Positions 16,585 through 24,733 of a DNA stretch of 64,000 bases are shown here, in pieces. The translations under genes were made by a program, and so were the position numbers. The notes under the pieces are model-generated. The model saw only the letters and a program-made list of their open reading frames with translations, was not told the origin of the DNA and did not search any database. The stretch is from Rhodococcus opacus B4 (lineage in GTDB: Bacteria; Actinomycetota; Actinomycetes; Mycobacteriales; Mycobacteriaceae): NCBI RefSeq assembly GCF_000010805.1, contig NC_012522.1, forward strand, positions 5,518,001 to 5,582,000, read 5' to 3'. Within the stretch, counting starts at the first letter, position 1. The number at the start of each line of letters is the position of its first letter.

Positions 16585-17273
16585 TGAGTTCCGCCTTTCC
16601 GCAGAATCGACATGGTCGGGTCGAGGTTGGCGGCGGTGGCGGCGACGGCCGCCTCGGCGTCGCCGGTCTCCAGTGCGCGCACCAGATCGTCGTGGGCGCA
16701 GCTCGTGTCGGGCCGTCCCGGTTCGTGGTCGACGAGTTCGGCCAGCGCGTCGACGAGGAGCGGCCGGATCGAATCGAACAGGGCGGACAGGATGGAGTTG
16801 CCGGCGATCTCGAGGATCGCGGCGTGGAAGTCGAGGTCGGCGGCGACGAACACGGCGGTCGACGCGGTGGTGCTGTCGTGCCGGGTGGACAACTGCTCTC
16901 GCAGCCGCCGGAGGTCCTCGGGGCGCGCGCGTTCCGCGGCGAGCCGCGCGGCCTCGATCTCGAGGGCGCGCCGCACCTCGTAGACCTCGAGCAGACGGGC
17001 ACGGCGCAGCAGCTTCCCGAGGCCCGCACCGCTCGTGGGGGGCTCGGCGACGAACGTGCCGACGCCGTGCCGCACGTCGAGCAGGCCGTCGCGGGCGAGC
17101 AGCCGAACGGCCTCGCGGACGGAGGACCGGCCGACGCCCAGTTCGGTGGCCAGTTCGGCCTCGCTGGGGATGCGGCTGCCGAGCGTCCACTCGCCGTCCC
17201 GGATCCGGGCAGTGAGGAGTTCCTCGAGCTGGGGGACCAGCGGTCCGCTACGGAGGGTGGGACGTCCGGGCAT
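16581..17273 (-). CDS. FadR-family GntR transcriptional regulator
   Basis: The 230-residue protein starts at the ATG at 17273 (MPGRPTLRSG). A GntR winged helix spans about residues 15-80 (IPSEAELATELGVGRSSVREAVRLL). An all-helical FCD ligand domain follows, with RRALEIEAARLAAERA, a DLDFHAAILEIAGN motif (metal/ligand-binding Asp and His) and a late AHDDLVRALETGDAEAA helix. Regulators of this group usually bind organic acids. A perfect 24-bp palindrome 17 bp upstream of the start is the obvious operator. Confidence 0.9.
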   Translation of the reverse strand: MPGRPTLRSGPLVPQLEELLTARIRDGEWTLGSRIPSEAELATELGVGRSSVREAVRLLARDGLLDVRHGVGTFVAEPPTSGAGLGKLLRRARLLEVYEVRRALEIEAARLAAERARPEDLRRLREQLSTRHDSTTASTAVFVAADLDFHAAILEIAGNSILSALFDSIRPLLVDALAELVDHEPGRPDTSCAHDDLVRALETGDAEAAVAATAANLDPTMSILRKGGTQ

Positions 17274-17289
17274 GGGGGCGACGCTAGCA

Positions 17290-17313
17290 CAGTCCTCAGA
17301 CGTCTGAGGACTG
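17290..17313. promoter_or_regulatory. Perfect 24-bp palindrome, likely GntR operator
   Basis: The 24 bases from 17290 to 17313 read the same on both strands. Each half is CAGTCCTCAGAC or its complement, and the centre is GACGTC. The element sits between the GntR gene (start 17273) and the divergent PPOX gene (start 17369), so one regulator could control both directions. It is longer and more symmetrical than usual FadR-type sites. Confidence 0.7.
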
Positions 17314-17368
17314 CCCCGGGCATAGGGTGACTTCAGCAAGGACCACCGCAGCAGAGGAGAGGTGCACC

Positions 17369-17830
17369 ATGGCAGTCGCCACCGCAGATCGTGTCACGCG
17401 GGAAGAGTTGCTCGACTTCATCCGGCCCCGGCATCGCGTCGTCCTGATCACCCGGAAGCGTTCCGGAGGCCTGCAGATCTCCCCGGTCACGGCCGGACTC
17501 GACGAGGAGGGGCGGATCGTCGTCTCCACCTACCCGCAGCGAGCCAAGGCCGCGAACGTGCGCCACGACCCCGCCGTGAGCGTGTGCGTGCTGTCCGACG
17601 AGTTCAACGGCGCCTACGTGCAGGTCGACGGGACGGCCGAGGTGCTGGACCTGCCCGACGCACTCGAGCCGCTGGTGCAGTACTTCCGCGGCATCTCCGG
17701 CGAGCATCCCGACTGGGACGAGTACCGCGACGCCATGCGCAAGCAGAACAAGAGCCTGATCCGGATCACCATCGACGAATGGGGACCCATCGCGACCGGT
17801 GGCTTCCCACCGGGCACCGATCGCGGATAG
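17369..17830 (+). CDS. PPOX-class F420-dependent oxidoreductase
   Basis: The 153-residue protein has the split-barrel fold of pyridoxamine-phosphate-oxidase-like enzymes (LLDFIRPRHRVVLITRKRSG, GLQISPVTAGLDEEGRIVVS, RAKAANVRHDPAVSVCVL). It resembles the F420-dependent group common in mycolic-acid actinobacteria, which reduce varied organic substrates. The ATG at 17369 follows a GAGGAGAGG ribosome site. It is divergent from the GntR/ABC pair across the 24-bp palindrome and convergent with the racemase gene. Cofactor assignment (F420 versus FMN) is by family resemblance only. Confidence 0.82.
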   Translation: MAVATADRVTREELLDFIRPRHRVVLITRKRSGGLQISPVTAGLDEEGRIVVSTYPQRAKAANVRHDPAVSVCVLSDEFNGAYVQVDGTAEVLDLPDALEPLVQYFRGISGEHPDWDEYRDAMRKQNKSLIRITIDEWGPIATGGFPPGTDRG

Positions 17831-17840
17831 GTCCCGTCGC

Positions 17841-18983
17841 CTATTCGACGGCGCCCGCCGAGCGCAGTCTCTCGATGGCCGCCGCGTCGTAGCCCGCCCG
17901 CGCGAGGATCGCGTCGGTGTCCTGCCCCGGCCGCGGCGCCGGCCGGGGCACCGGCGCCGGGGTGCGGCTGAAGCGCGGCGCCGGTGCGGGCTGGCGGATG
18001 CCGCCCACCTCGACGAACGTCTCCCGCTCCTTGTTGTGGGGATGCTCGTGCGCCTCCCACGGCGAGAGGACGGGCGACACGCACGCGTCGGAATCGGCGA
18101 ACAGCGCCGCCCATTCGTCCCGCGGACGGGTCGCGAACACGTCCGCGAGCTGCGCCTTCAGCTCCGGCGCCGCATCGAGGTCGTACTGCAACGGCAGATC
18201 CTCGCCCGACAGCCCGAGCACGTCGAGGAGTTCCCCGTAGAAGTGCGGTTCGACGCACCCGACCGCCACGTGCAGGCCGTCGGCGCACTCGTACGTGTCG
18301 TAGAACGCGGCGGCCCCGTCCAGGACGTTCTGCCCGCGACCCTCCTGCCACAGCCCGGCGGCGTTCATCCCGTGGACGAACGCCGTCAGCAGCGCCGCGC
18401 CGTCGACCATGGACGCGTCCACCACCTGACCACGGCCCGACCGCGTGCGCTCGTGCAGCGCGGCCAGGATCCCCATCGTCAGCATCAGTCCGCCGCCGCC
18501 GAAGTCGCCCAACAGATTCAGCGGCGGTACCGGCCGCTCGCCGGCCCGCCCGATGGGGTCGAGCGCGCCCGCGAGCGCGATGTAGTTGATGTCGTGCCCG
18601 GCCCGCGGTGCGAGGGGCCCGTCCTGACCCCAGCCCGTCATCCGCCCGTAGATCACGCCGGGGTTGCGGGACAGGCAGTCGTCGGGACCGATGCCCAGGC
18701 GTTCCGCGACGCCGGGACGGAAACCCTCGACGAGGATGTCGGCTCCGTCGACGAGTCGCAGCACCGCATCCAGTCCCTCCGGGGTCCGCAGGTCCACGGC
18801 GATCGACCGTCGCCCGCGGTCGAGCACACCCGACGGCGCCATCAGCCCGCTGCCGCCGTCGCCTGCCCGCTCCACGCGGATCACGTCCGCGCCGAGATCG
18901 GCGAGGATCATGCACCCGAACGGAGCGGGCGCGAGGCTCGCCATCTCGACGACGGTCAGCCCGCTCAGCGGCCCGCGGGTCAC
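17841..18983 (-). CDS. Alpha-methylacyl-CoA racemase (CaiB/BaiF family)
   Basis: The 380-residue protein belongs to the family III CoA transferase fold but carries the racemase catalytic pair: His130 in AGHDINY and Asp160 in LLGDFGGGG. The spacing of 30 residues equals that of His126/Asp156 in mycobacterial MCR. It would interconvert 2R- and 2S-methylacyl-CoA esters, a step needed before beta-oxidation of branched acyl chains. It is the last gene of a six-gene minus-strand operon and overlaps the acyl-CoA dehydrogenase gene by 4 bp. Confidence 0.88.
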   Translation of the reverse strand: MTRGPLSGLTVVEMASLAPAPFGCMILADLGADVIRVERAGDGGSGLMAPSGVLDRGRRSIAVDLRTPEGLDAVLRLVDGADILVEGFRPGVAERLGIGPDDCLSRNPGVIYGRMTGWGQDGPLAPRAGHDINYIALAGALDPIGRAGERPVPPLNLLGDFGGGGLMLTMGILAALHERTRSGRGQVVDASMVDGAALLTAFVHGMNAAGLWQEGRGQNVLDGAAAFYDTYECADGLHVAVGCVEPHFYGELLDVLGLSGEDLPLQYDLDAAPELKAQLADVFATRPRDEWAALFADSDACVSPVLSPWEAHEHPHNKERETFVEVGGIRQPAPAPRFSRTPAPVPRPAPRPGQDTDAILARAGYDAAAIERLRSAGAVE

Positions 18984-21193
18984 GACACCCCCTGCGCATC
19001 GCGGGGCAGTCCGAGCATGCGTTCGCCGATCACGTTGAGCTGCACCTCGGTCGTGCCGCCGTAGATGGTGGTGGCGCGGCCCGCGATCAACTGCTCCATC
19101 GCCTTGCCACTCGGCTCACCCGGAATGCTGACGGCGCCCGCCGCCCCGAGTTCGGCGACGACGAACTCCGCGATCGCCTGTCCGAGCCCCATCCCCAGCA
19201 GCTTCCCGACGCTCGACGTGGTGCTCACGTCGGTCCCCGACAGCTGCTTCAGCACGATGCGGGAGCCGATGAGGTCGACGGCCTGGCTCTCGGCGACCAG
19301 TTCGCCGACGCGGAAGCGGCCCAGCGGGCCGAGGTCCCGGCCGCGGGCGAACTGCAGCAGATCCTTGTCGGTGGCGTAGGCCTCCATCTTCTGGCTCAGC
19401 GCCACCCGCTCGCCGGCGAGGGTCGTGCGTGCCACGTTCCAGCCGTCGTTCACGTCCCCGACCACGTTCTCGTCCGGAATGAACACGTCGTCGAGGAAGA
19501 CCTCGTTGAACAGGGCGGACCCGGTCATCTCGCGCAGCGGCCGGACGGTCACCCCCGGCGTCGACATGTCCAGCACGAAGTACGTGATGCCTTCGTGTTT
19601 CGGCTTGGCCGGGTCGGTGCGGGCGATCAGCATCGCCCAGTCGGAGAACTGCGCGACCGTGGTCCAGATCTTCTGCCCGGTCACCTTCCAGCCGCCGTCG
19701 ACCTTCTCGGCCTTCGTGGTCAGCGACGCGAGGTCGGAGCCGGCCCCCGGCTCGCTGAACAGCTGGCACCACACCAGGTCTCCGCGCAGCGTGGGAATGG
19801 CGAGGTCCCGCTTCTGCGCGTCGGTGCCGTGGGCCACGACGGCCTGCACCGCCCAGCCGCCCATCAGCAACTGCGGCATCGGGATGCCCGCCGTCTTGAT
19901 CTCCTGGGCGATGACGATCTGCTCGAGCGGGGACCCGCTGCGCCCGTACGGCTTCGGCAGGTGCGGCTGCACCCAGCCGCCGTCGCCGAGTGCGATCAAC
20001 TGCTCGTCCTCGTCGAGGCCGGCCAGTGGGGCGAGTGCCGCCCGCACCTCGGTGCGGATCGTCTCGGCCTCGTCCGGCAGTTCCAGTTCGGACGTGCGGG
20101 CGGTGCCGGCGAGGCACTGGTCGGCCACGCGGCCCGCCCGTTCCTCCCGGGTGCCGAGGAGCCCTCGGATCGCCAGTGCGCGCCGGTAGTACAGGTGCGC
20201 GTCGTGCTCCCAGGTGAATCCGATGCCGCCGTGGACCTGGATGCAGTCCTGCGCGCACTGCACCGCGGCATCCGGGACGACGACGGCGGCGATGTCCGCG
20301 GCGAAATCGGCGGTGTCGTCACCGCTGTCGAGGGCGCACGCGGCGTCCCACAGCACCGCGCGCGCCTTCTCCAGGGCGATCCCCATGTGCGCGCACTTGT
20401 GCTTGACACCCTGGAACTGGCCGATCGGACGCCCGAACTGCACTCGGGTCTTCGCGTACTCGGACGCGGTGGACACGCACCAGGACATCACGCCGATCGC
20501 CTCCGCACCGAGGACGACGGTGGCGAGGGACCGGACGCGCTGCTCGGTGAGCCCGTCGAGGATCCGGTCGGAACCCACCCGGACGTCGTCGGCTGTGATC
20601 CGTGCCGAACCGCGGAGCACGTCGATGCTGTCCTGCACCGTGATCGTGACGTCGGCGGAGTCGACGACCGCCCAGCGGACGTCGTCGCCCACGGTGATCG
20701 GGAGAAGCACGGTGTCGGCGTGTTCGCCGCCGAGGACGGCGTCCGCGACACCGGTGACACGGTATCCGCTTTCGTGTGCCGATGCCGAGAGTGGGCGGCC
20801 GAGTGCGACTGCGGCGGTGCGGGTTCCATCGAGAAGACCCGGCATCAGTTCGATGCCGACCTTGGAATCCGCGGCGGCCACGAGGGCGGCGGACAACGCG
20901 GTCGGGACGAACGGGCCCGGGGCGGCGGTGCGTCCGAGCGCCTCGAGCGCCACCGCCAGCGTGAGGAGACCGGCGCCGTGGCCGCCCTTGTCCTCGGGGA
21001 CGTGCAGCCCCAGCAGGTCCTGGCCGGCGAGCGCCTCCCAGAACGGCGGGAACTTGTCCTCGCCCTTGGACTCGACCGCGGCGCGGACGTGATCGGACGT
21101 GATGGTGCGTTCGGCGAAGGCGCGGACCGACTCGGCGAGCGCCCGGTGCTCCTCGGTCAGCCCGAGCCCGAGTTCATAGGTGTTCTTGGCCAT
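18980..21193 (-). CDS. Fused two-domain acyl-CoA dehydrogenase
   Basis: The 737-residue product (ATG at 21193, MAKNTYELGLGLTEEHRALA) contains two acyl-CoA dehydrogenase modules in tandem. The first (about 1-330) ends with the C-terminal signature CIQVHGGIGFTWEHDAHLYY. The second (about 360-737) has QLFSEPGAGSDLASL, KVTGQKIWTT and ends YGGTTEVQLNVIGERML. Single-module enzymes have about 380-400 residues, so this is a covalent version of the heteromeric FadE pairs used on steroid-type CoA esters. It lies 11 bp after the SDR gene. It catalyses the first oxidation of the cycle. Confidence 0.9.
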   Translation of the reverse strand: MAKNTYELGLGLTEEHRALAESVRAFAERTITSDHVRAAVESKGEDKFPPFWEALAGQDLLGLHVPEDKGGHGAGLLTLAVALEALGRTAAPGPFVPTALSAALVAAADSKVGIELMPGLLDGTRTAAVALGRPLSASAHESGYRVTGVADAVLGGEHADTVLLPITVGDDVRWAVVDSADVTITVQDSIDVLRGSARITADDVRVGSDRILDGLTEQRVRSLATVVLGAEAIGVMSWCVSTASEYAKTRVQFGRPIGQFQGVKHKCAHMGIALEKARAVLWDAACALDSGDDTADFAADIAAVVVPDAAVQCAQDCIQVHGGIGFTWEHDAHLYYRRALAIRGLLGTREERAGRVADQCLAGTARTSELELPDEAETIRTEVRAALAPLAGLDEDEQLIALGDGGWVQPHLPKPYGRSGSPLEQIVIAQEIKTAGIPMPQLLMGGWAVQAVVAHGTDAQKRDLAIPTLRGDLVWCQLFSEPGAGSDLASLTTKAEKVDGGWKVTGQKIWTTVAQFSDWAMLIARTDPAKPKHEGITYFVLDMSTPGVTVRPLREMTGSALFNEVFLDDVFIPDENVVGDVNDGWNVARTTLAGERVALSQKMEAYATDKDLLQFARGRDLGPLGRFRVGELVAESQAVDLIGSRIVLKQLSGTDVSTTSSVGKLLGMGLGQAIAEFVVAELGAAGAVSIPGEPSGKAMEQLIAGRATTIYGGTTEVQLNVIGERMLGLPRDAQGVS

Positions 21194-21204
21194 GTCGGGC
21201 CCCT

Positions 21205-22074
21205 TCAGCCGAGCCGGTCGGCGAGGTCGGCGACGGTCCACGGGCCGTCGCTCTCGATGGTCGTGACGTCGTGCCAGCCGGCGAGTTCGGAGATGGCCCC
21301 GCCCTGCACGGCGAACACCTTGCCGGTGATCTTGCAGTTCGCGTCGGCCAGCCGCGCGACGAGCGGGGAGATGTTGGCCGGGCTGAACGCGTCGAACTCG
21401 CCCTCCGGCACCTCCTCGGCGAACAGCGCGCCCATGCCGGGGGTGGCCAGCGTGAGCCGGGTGCGGGCGATCGGGGCGATCGCGTTGACCCGGACGCCGT
21501 AGCGCTCGAGTTCGTCCGCGGCGACCAGGGTGAGTGCGGCGATACCGGCCTTCGCGGCGCCGTAGTTGCCCTGGCCGGCGTTGGGCATGAACGTCCCCGA
21601 CGCCGACGCGGTGTTGATCACGGACGCGGTGACCGTCTCACCCGCCTTGGTCCGTGCCTTCCAGTACGCGGCCGCGTGGTGCAGCGTGGCGGCGTGGCCC
21701 TTGAGGTGCACGGCGATGACGGCGTCCCACTGGCTTTCGGTCATGCCCGCGATGAAGGCGTCCCGCAGGATGCCGGCGTTGTTGACGAGGACGTCGAGCC
21801 GTCCGAACTCGCGCACCGCCTGGCCGACGAGGGCTTCGGCGCCGTCCCAGGACGCGACGTTGTCGGTGTTCGCGACCGCCCTGCCGCCCGCGGCGACGAT
21901 CTCGTCGACCACCTGCTGCGCCGGGCCGGAATCCGCGCCGGTGCCGTCGTTCGCACCGCCGAGGTCGTTGACGACCACGGCGGCCCCCTCGCGGGCGAAG
22001 AGCAGTGCGTGCTCCCGGCCGATTCCGCGGCCGGCGCCGGTGACGATCGCCACCCGTCCGTCGAGTGTTCCCAT
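21205..22074 (-). CDS. Short-chain dehydrogenase, 3-hydroxyacyl-CoA dehydrogenase (HSD17B4-like)
   Basis: The 289-residue protein has the Rossmann motif TGAGRGIGREHA, the NNAGILRD motif and the catalytic Ser/Tyr/Lys set (NTASASG and GNYGAAKAG). The initial VAIVTGAGRGIGREHALLFA and VVVNDLGG resemble the dehydrogenase half of peroxisomal multifunctional enzyme 2, which oxidises D-3-hydroxyacyl-CoA esters. It lies between the MaoC hydratase and dehydrogenase genes with 10-11 bp gaps. This fits the third step of beta-oxidation. Confidence 0.9.
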   Translation of the reverse strand: MGTLDGRVAIVTGAGRGIGREHALLFAREGAAVVVNDLGGANDGTGADSGPAQQVVDEIVAAGGRAVANTDNVASWDGAEALVGQAVREFGRLDVLVNNAGILRDAFIAGMTESQWDAVIAVHLKGHAATLHHAAAYWKARTKAGETVTASVINTASASGTFMPNAGQGNYGAAKAGIAALTLVAADELERYGVRVNAIAPIARTRLTLATPGMGALFAEEVPEGEFDAFSPANISPLVARLADANCKITGKVFAVQGGAISELAGWHDVTTIESDGPWTVADLADRLG

Positions 22075-22084
22075 GTGCGTGCTC

Positions 22085-22960
22085 CTAGTTTTCGGTGTCC
22101 GCGATGACGGCGAGGCCGTCCTTGATGACGAGTTCGTCGCCGACGCTGGTCTCGAAGGCGTACGACTTCGCCCCGCCGGTGGATTCGGCGATCTGATGGA
22201 ACTGCGTGGCGACGTCCTGTCCGGGCAGGACGGGTTTCGCGAACCGCACCGCGAGGCGGCGGAGGCGTTCGACCCGGCCGTCGGCGAGTTCGGTGAGCGC
22301 CGCCCACGACGTGAATGCCATGGTGCACAGGCCGTGGTTGATGATTCCGGGAAGACCCGACATCCGGGCGATCTCGTCGTCGAGGTGGATCGGCATCGGA
22401 TCACCGGAGGCGGGCGAGTACCGGAACGTCTGGTCTTCGTCGATGTGCTGGGTGATCGTCGCGACGGGAGCCTGCACGCGCAGGGTCTCGTCGAATCGGT
22501 GTGCGGGAGCCGGTTCGCCGAGACCGGCTCCCGCGTCGACCTTCCGGAAGAACGCGGTCATCCACTGCTCGTTGACGAGTTCGCCTTCTTCCGTGGCGGT
22601 TTCGACGTAGACGACGACGGTGGATCCGTTCGCGCGGCCCTCGAATCCGATCGGCTTCGCGCGGACCACGAGGTTGTCGCCGGGCCGGATCGGGCGGTGG
22701 AAGTGGAAATCCTGTTCGCCGTGCACGAGTTTCATCAGCAGTTCGACGGGGGCGACGGACAGTGCCGCCGGTGCCATCGACGTGAACGCGGGAACCACGG
22801 CGAACACCGGGGGCGCCACCTCGCCGGCGAGGTGGCGTTCGATGGGATCATTGGTGGCCGCGGCGTACTCGGCGATGCGCTCTGCGGTGACCTCGAACCG
22901 TTGCGGATCGGTCCACTCGCCGAGCCCGGTCGTGTCGAATTCGACTGTGGGGGTGGTCAC
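22085..22960 (-). CDS. MaoC-like enoyl-CoA hydratase (double hot-dog)
   Basis: The 291-residue protein has an N-terminal MaoC_dehydrat_N-type hot-dog and a C-terminal MaoC domain. The hydratase-2 motif reads YSPASGDPMPIHLD, followed by GIINHGLCTMAF. Two-hot-dog hydratases hydrate trans-2-enoyl-CoA to the R-3-hydroxy product, as in peroxisomal MFE-2. The GTG start (VTTPTVEFDTTG) lies 5 bp after the SRPBCC stop. It is the second enzyme of the encoded cycle. Confidence 0.9.
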   Translation of the reverse strand: MTTPTVEFDTTGLGEWTDPQRFEVTAERIAEYAAATNDPIERHLAGEVAPPVFAVVPAFTSMAPAALSVAPVELLMKLVHGEQDFHFHRPIRPGDNLVVRAKPIGFEGRANGSTVVVYVETATEEGELVNEQWMTAFFRKVDAGAGLGEPAPAHRFDETLRVQAPVATITQHIDEDQTFRYSPASGDPMPIHLDDEIARMSGLPGIINHGLCTMAFTSWAALTELADGRVERLRRLAVRFAKPVLPGQDVATQFHQIAESTGGAKSYAFETSVGDELVIKDGLAVIADTEN

Positions 22961-22965
22961 GCGAG

Positions 22966-23397
22966 TCAGCCGACCATGTCGGCGAACCCGGCCAGGGACG
23001 CCTCCAGATCCGCCTTGGCGTTCTTGGCGACGGCCTTGCCGATGGGGCCGACGATCATCGTGCCGGTGAAGCTCGCGTCGATGATCGCCTTGGACCCGGC
23101 GCCGTCGGGTTCGACCTTCAGGGTGAATTCGACGGTCACCCCGGCCATGCCGGTGCCGGAGATCTTCACCATCTCGGGCACCTGCACCTCGGTGACGGTC
23201 CACTCGATCTTGTTGGCCATGCCCATCACGGAGACCACCTCGGTGAACTTCGATCCGAGTGCCACCTCGGTGGGGATCTCGCTCTTCCAGGATTGGTGGA
23301 TGGTCAGCCACTCCTCCCAGCGGGACAGGTTGGACAGTGCGTCCCACGCCTTGTCGGGGGAGGCGGGAAGGGACGCTGCGACGGAAACGGAAGCCAT
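22966..23397 (-). CDS. SRPBCC (Rv0910-like) protein within the beta-oxidation operon
   Basis: The 143-residue SRPBCC protein (MASVSVAASLPASPDKAWDA, NKIEWTVTEVQVPEMVKISG, C-terminal helix NAKADLEASLAGFADMVG) is the paralogue of the protein at 7614. The start has a GGAG ribosome site. Families called Rv0910 toxins share this fold. Its position between thiolase and hydratase genes, with no antitoxin gene, makes an acyl-ligand-binding or chaperone role more plausible. That is inference. Confidence 0.82.
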   Translation of the reverse strand: MASVSVAASLPASPDKAWDALSNLSRWEEWLTIHQSWKSEIPTEVALGSKFTEVVSVMGMANKIEWTVTEVQVPEMVKISGTGMAGVTVEFTLKVEPDGAGSKAIIDASFTGTMIVGPIGKAVAKNAKADLEASLAGFADMVG

Positions 23398-23444
23398 GGT
23401 GTACTCCTGGTGCTCGAGGTGAAAGAACTTGTGGAAGAGAAGGT

Positions 23445-24629
23445 TCAGAGTGCGCGGTAGGCGGTGACGACGACGGCGCCGCCGAGGCCGATGTTGTGCT
23501 GCAGGGCGACCGCGGCGCCCTCGACCTGACGCTTGCCGGCCGTCCCGCGGAGTTGCCAGGTGAGTTCGCTGCACTGCGCGAGTCCGGTGGCGCCGAGCGG
23601 GTGCCCCTTGGAGATGAGGCCCCCGGACGGGTTGACCACCCAGCGCCCGCCGTACGTGGTGTCGTCGTTGTCGACGAGTTTGCCGCCCTCGCCCTCGCCG
23701 CACAGGCCGAGTGCCTCGTAGGTCAGCAGTTCGTTGGTGGAGAAGCAGTCGTGGAGTTCGATGACGTCGATGTCGTCCGGTCCGATGCCGGCCTGGTCGT
23801 ACACCCGGGCCGCGGCCGTGCGGGTCATGTCCGCGCCGACCAGGCTGATCGCGCTGCGGTCCTCGAAAGTGCTCGGGAGGTCGGTGACCATGGACTGGCC
23901 GACGATCTCCACGGCCTGCCCGGCGAGGTCGTGCTCGTCGACGAACTTCTCGCTCACCACGACGACGGCACCGGAGCCGTCCGAGGTGGGGGAGCACTGC
24001 AGTTTGGTGAGTGGCCCGTAGATCGGCTTCGAGCCGAGGATCTCGTCGAGCGTGTACTCGTCCTGGAACTGGGCGTACGGGTTGTTCTGTGAGTGGCGGT
24101 GATTCTTCACGCCGATCTTCGCGAACTGTTCCGCCGTGGTCCCGAACCGTTCCATGTGTTCCTTGCCCGCGGCGCCGAACATGTACGGGGCGGGCGGCAT
24201 CGCGAACTCCTGGAGTTCGGCGAGCGCGAGGAGATGACGCATCATCGGCTGTTCCCGGTCGTCGTACGTGGACCCGAGCGAACCGGCCTGCATCTTCTCG
24301 AAGCCCAGCGCGAGCGCGCAGTCGACCTGACCGCTGCGGACCGCCTGGGTGGCGAGGAAGAGCGCGGTCGATCCCGTCGAACAGTTGTTGTTGACGTTGA
24401 CGATCGGAAGGCCGGTGAGGCCGAGTTCGTAGACGGCCCGCTGCCCCGACGTCGACTCGCCGTACACGTATCCGACGTACGCCTGCTCCACGAGCCGGTA
24501 CTCGACGCCCGCGTCCTCGAGTGCCCGTCCGCCTGCCTCCCGCGCCATGTCGGGGTAGTCCCACTCGCGTGCACCCGGTTTCTCGAACTTCGTCATCCCG
24601 ACGCCGACGACGAACACCCTGTTACCCAT
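23445..24629 (-). CDS. SCPx-type thiolase (lipid-transfer protein family)
   Basis: The 394-residue thiolase lacks the sterol-carrier domain. The nucleophilic Cys83 lies in VNNNCSTGSTA. HDCF and GHPLGATG motifs later supply the other catalytic residues. Members of this group cleave 3-oxoacyl-CoA with a 2-methyl branch or act as aldolases on steroid side chains. The ATG at 24629 (MGNRVFVVGVGMTKF) gives the usual length. It is the first gene of the operon and is divergent from a TetR gene across an inverted repeat. Confidence 0.9.
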   Translation of the reverse strand: MGNRVFVVGVGMTKFEKPGAREWDYPDMAREAGGRALEDAGVEYRLVEQAYVGYVYGESTSGQRAVYELGLTGLPIVNVNNNCSTGSTALFLATQAVRSGQVDCALALGFEKMQAGSLGSTYDDREQPMMRHLLALAELQEFAMPPAPYMFGAAGKEHMERFGTTAEQFAKIGVKNHRHSQNNPYAQFQDEYTLDEILGSKPIYGPLTKLQCSPTSDGSGAVVVVSEKFVDEHDLAGQAVEIVGQSMVTDLPSTFEDRSAISLVGADMTRTAAARVYDQAGIGPDDIDVIELHDCFSTNELLTYEALGLCGEGEGGKLVDNDDTTYGGRWVVNPSGGLISKGHPLGATGLAQCSELTWQLRGTAGKRQVEGAAVALQHNIGLGGAVVVTAYRAL

Positions 24630-24669
24630 TGCGGCTCCCTGAGTCCGGAGAAATGTGTGTGTGACACCC

Positions 24670-24693
24670 TGTCTCACCAAAGTATGTGAGACA
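24670..24693. promoter_or_regulatory. Inverted repeat, likely TetR operator
   Basis: TGTCTCAC (24670-24677) and GTGAGACA (24686-24693) form a perfect 8-bp inverted repeat with an 8-bp spacer. It lies between the thiolase start (24629) and the TetR start (24734). The position suggests repression of both promoters until a CoA-ester ligand binds. Confidence 0.65.
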
Positions 24694-24733
24694 TCCTGTC
24701 CAAGTCAACAGTCGGATGGGTAACGTATGAGCG

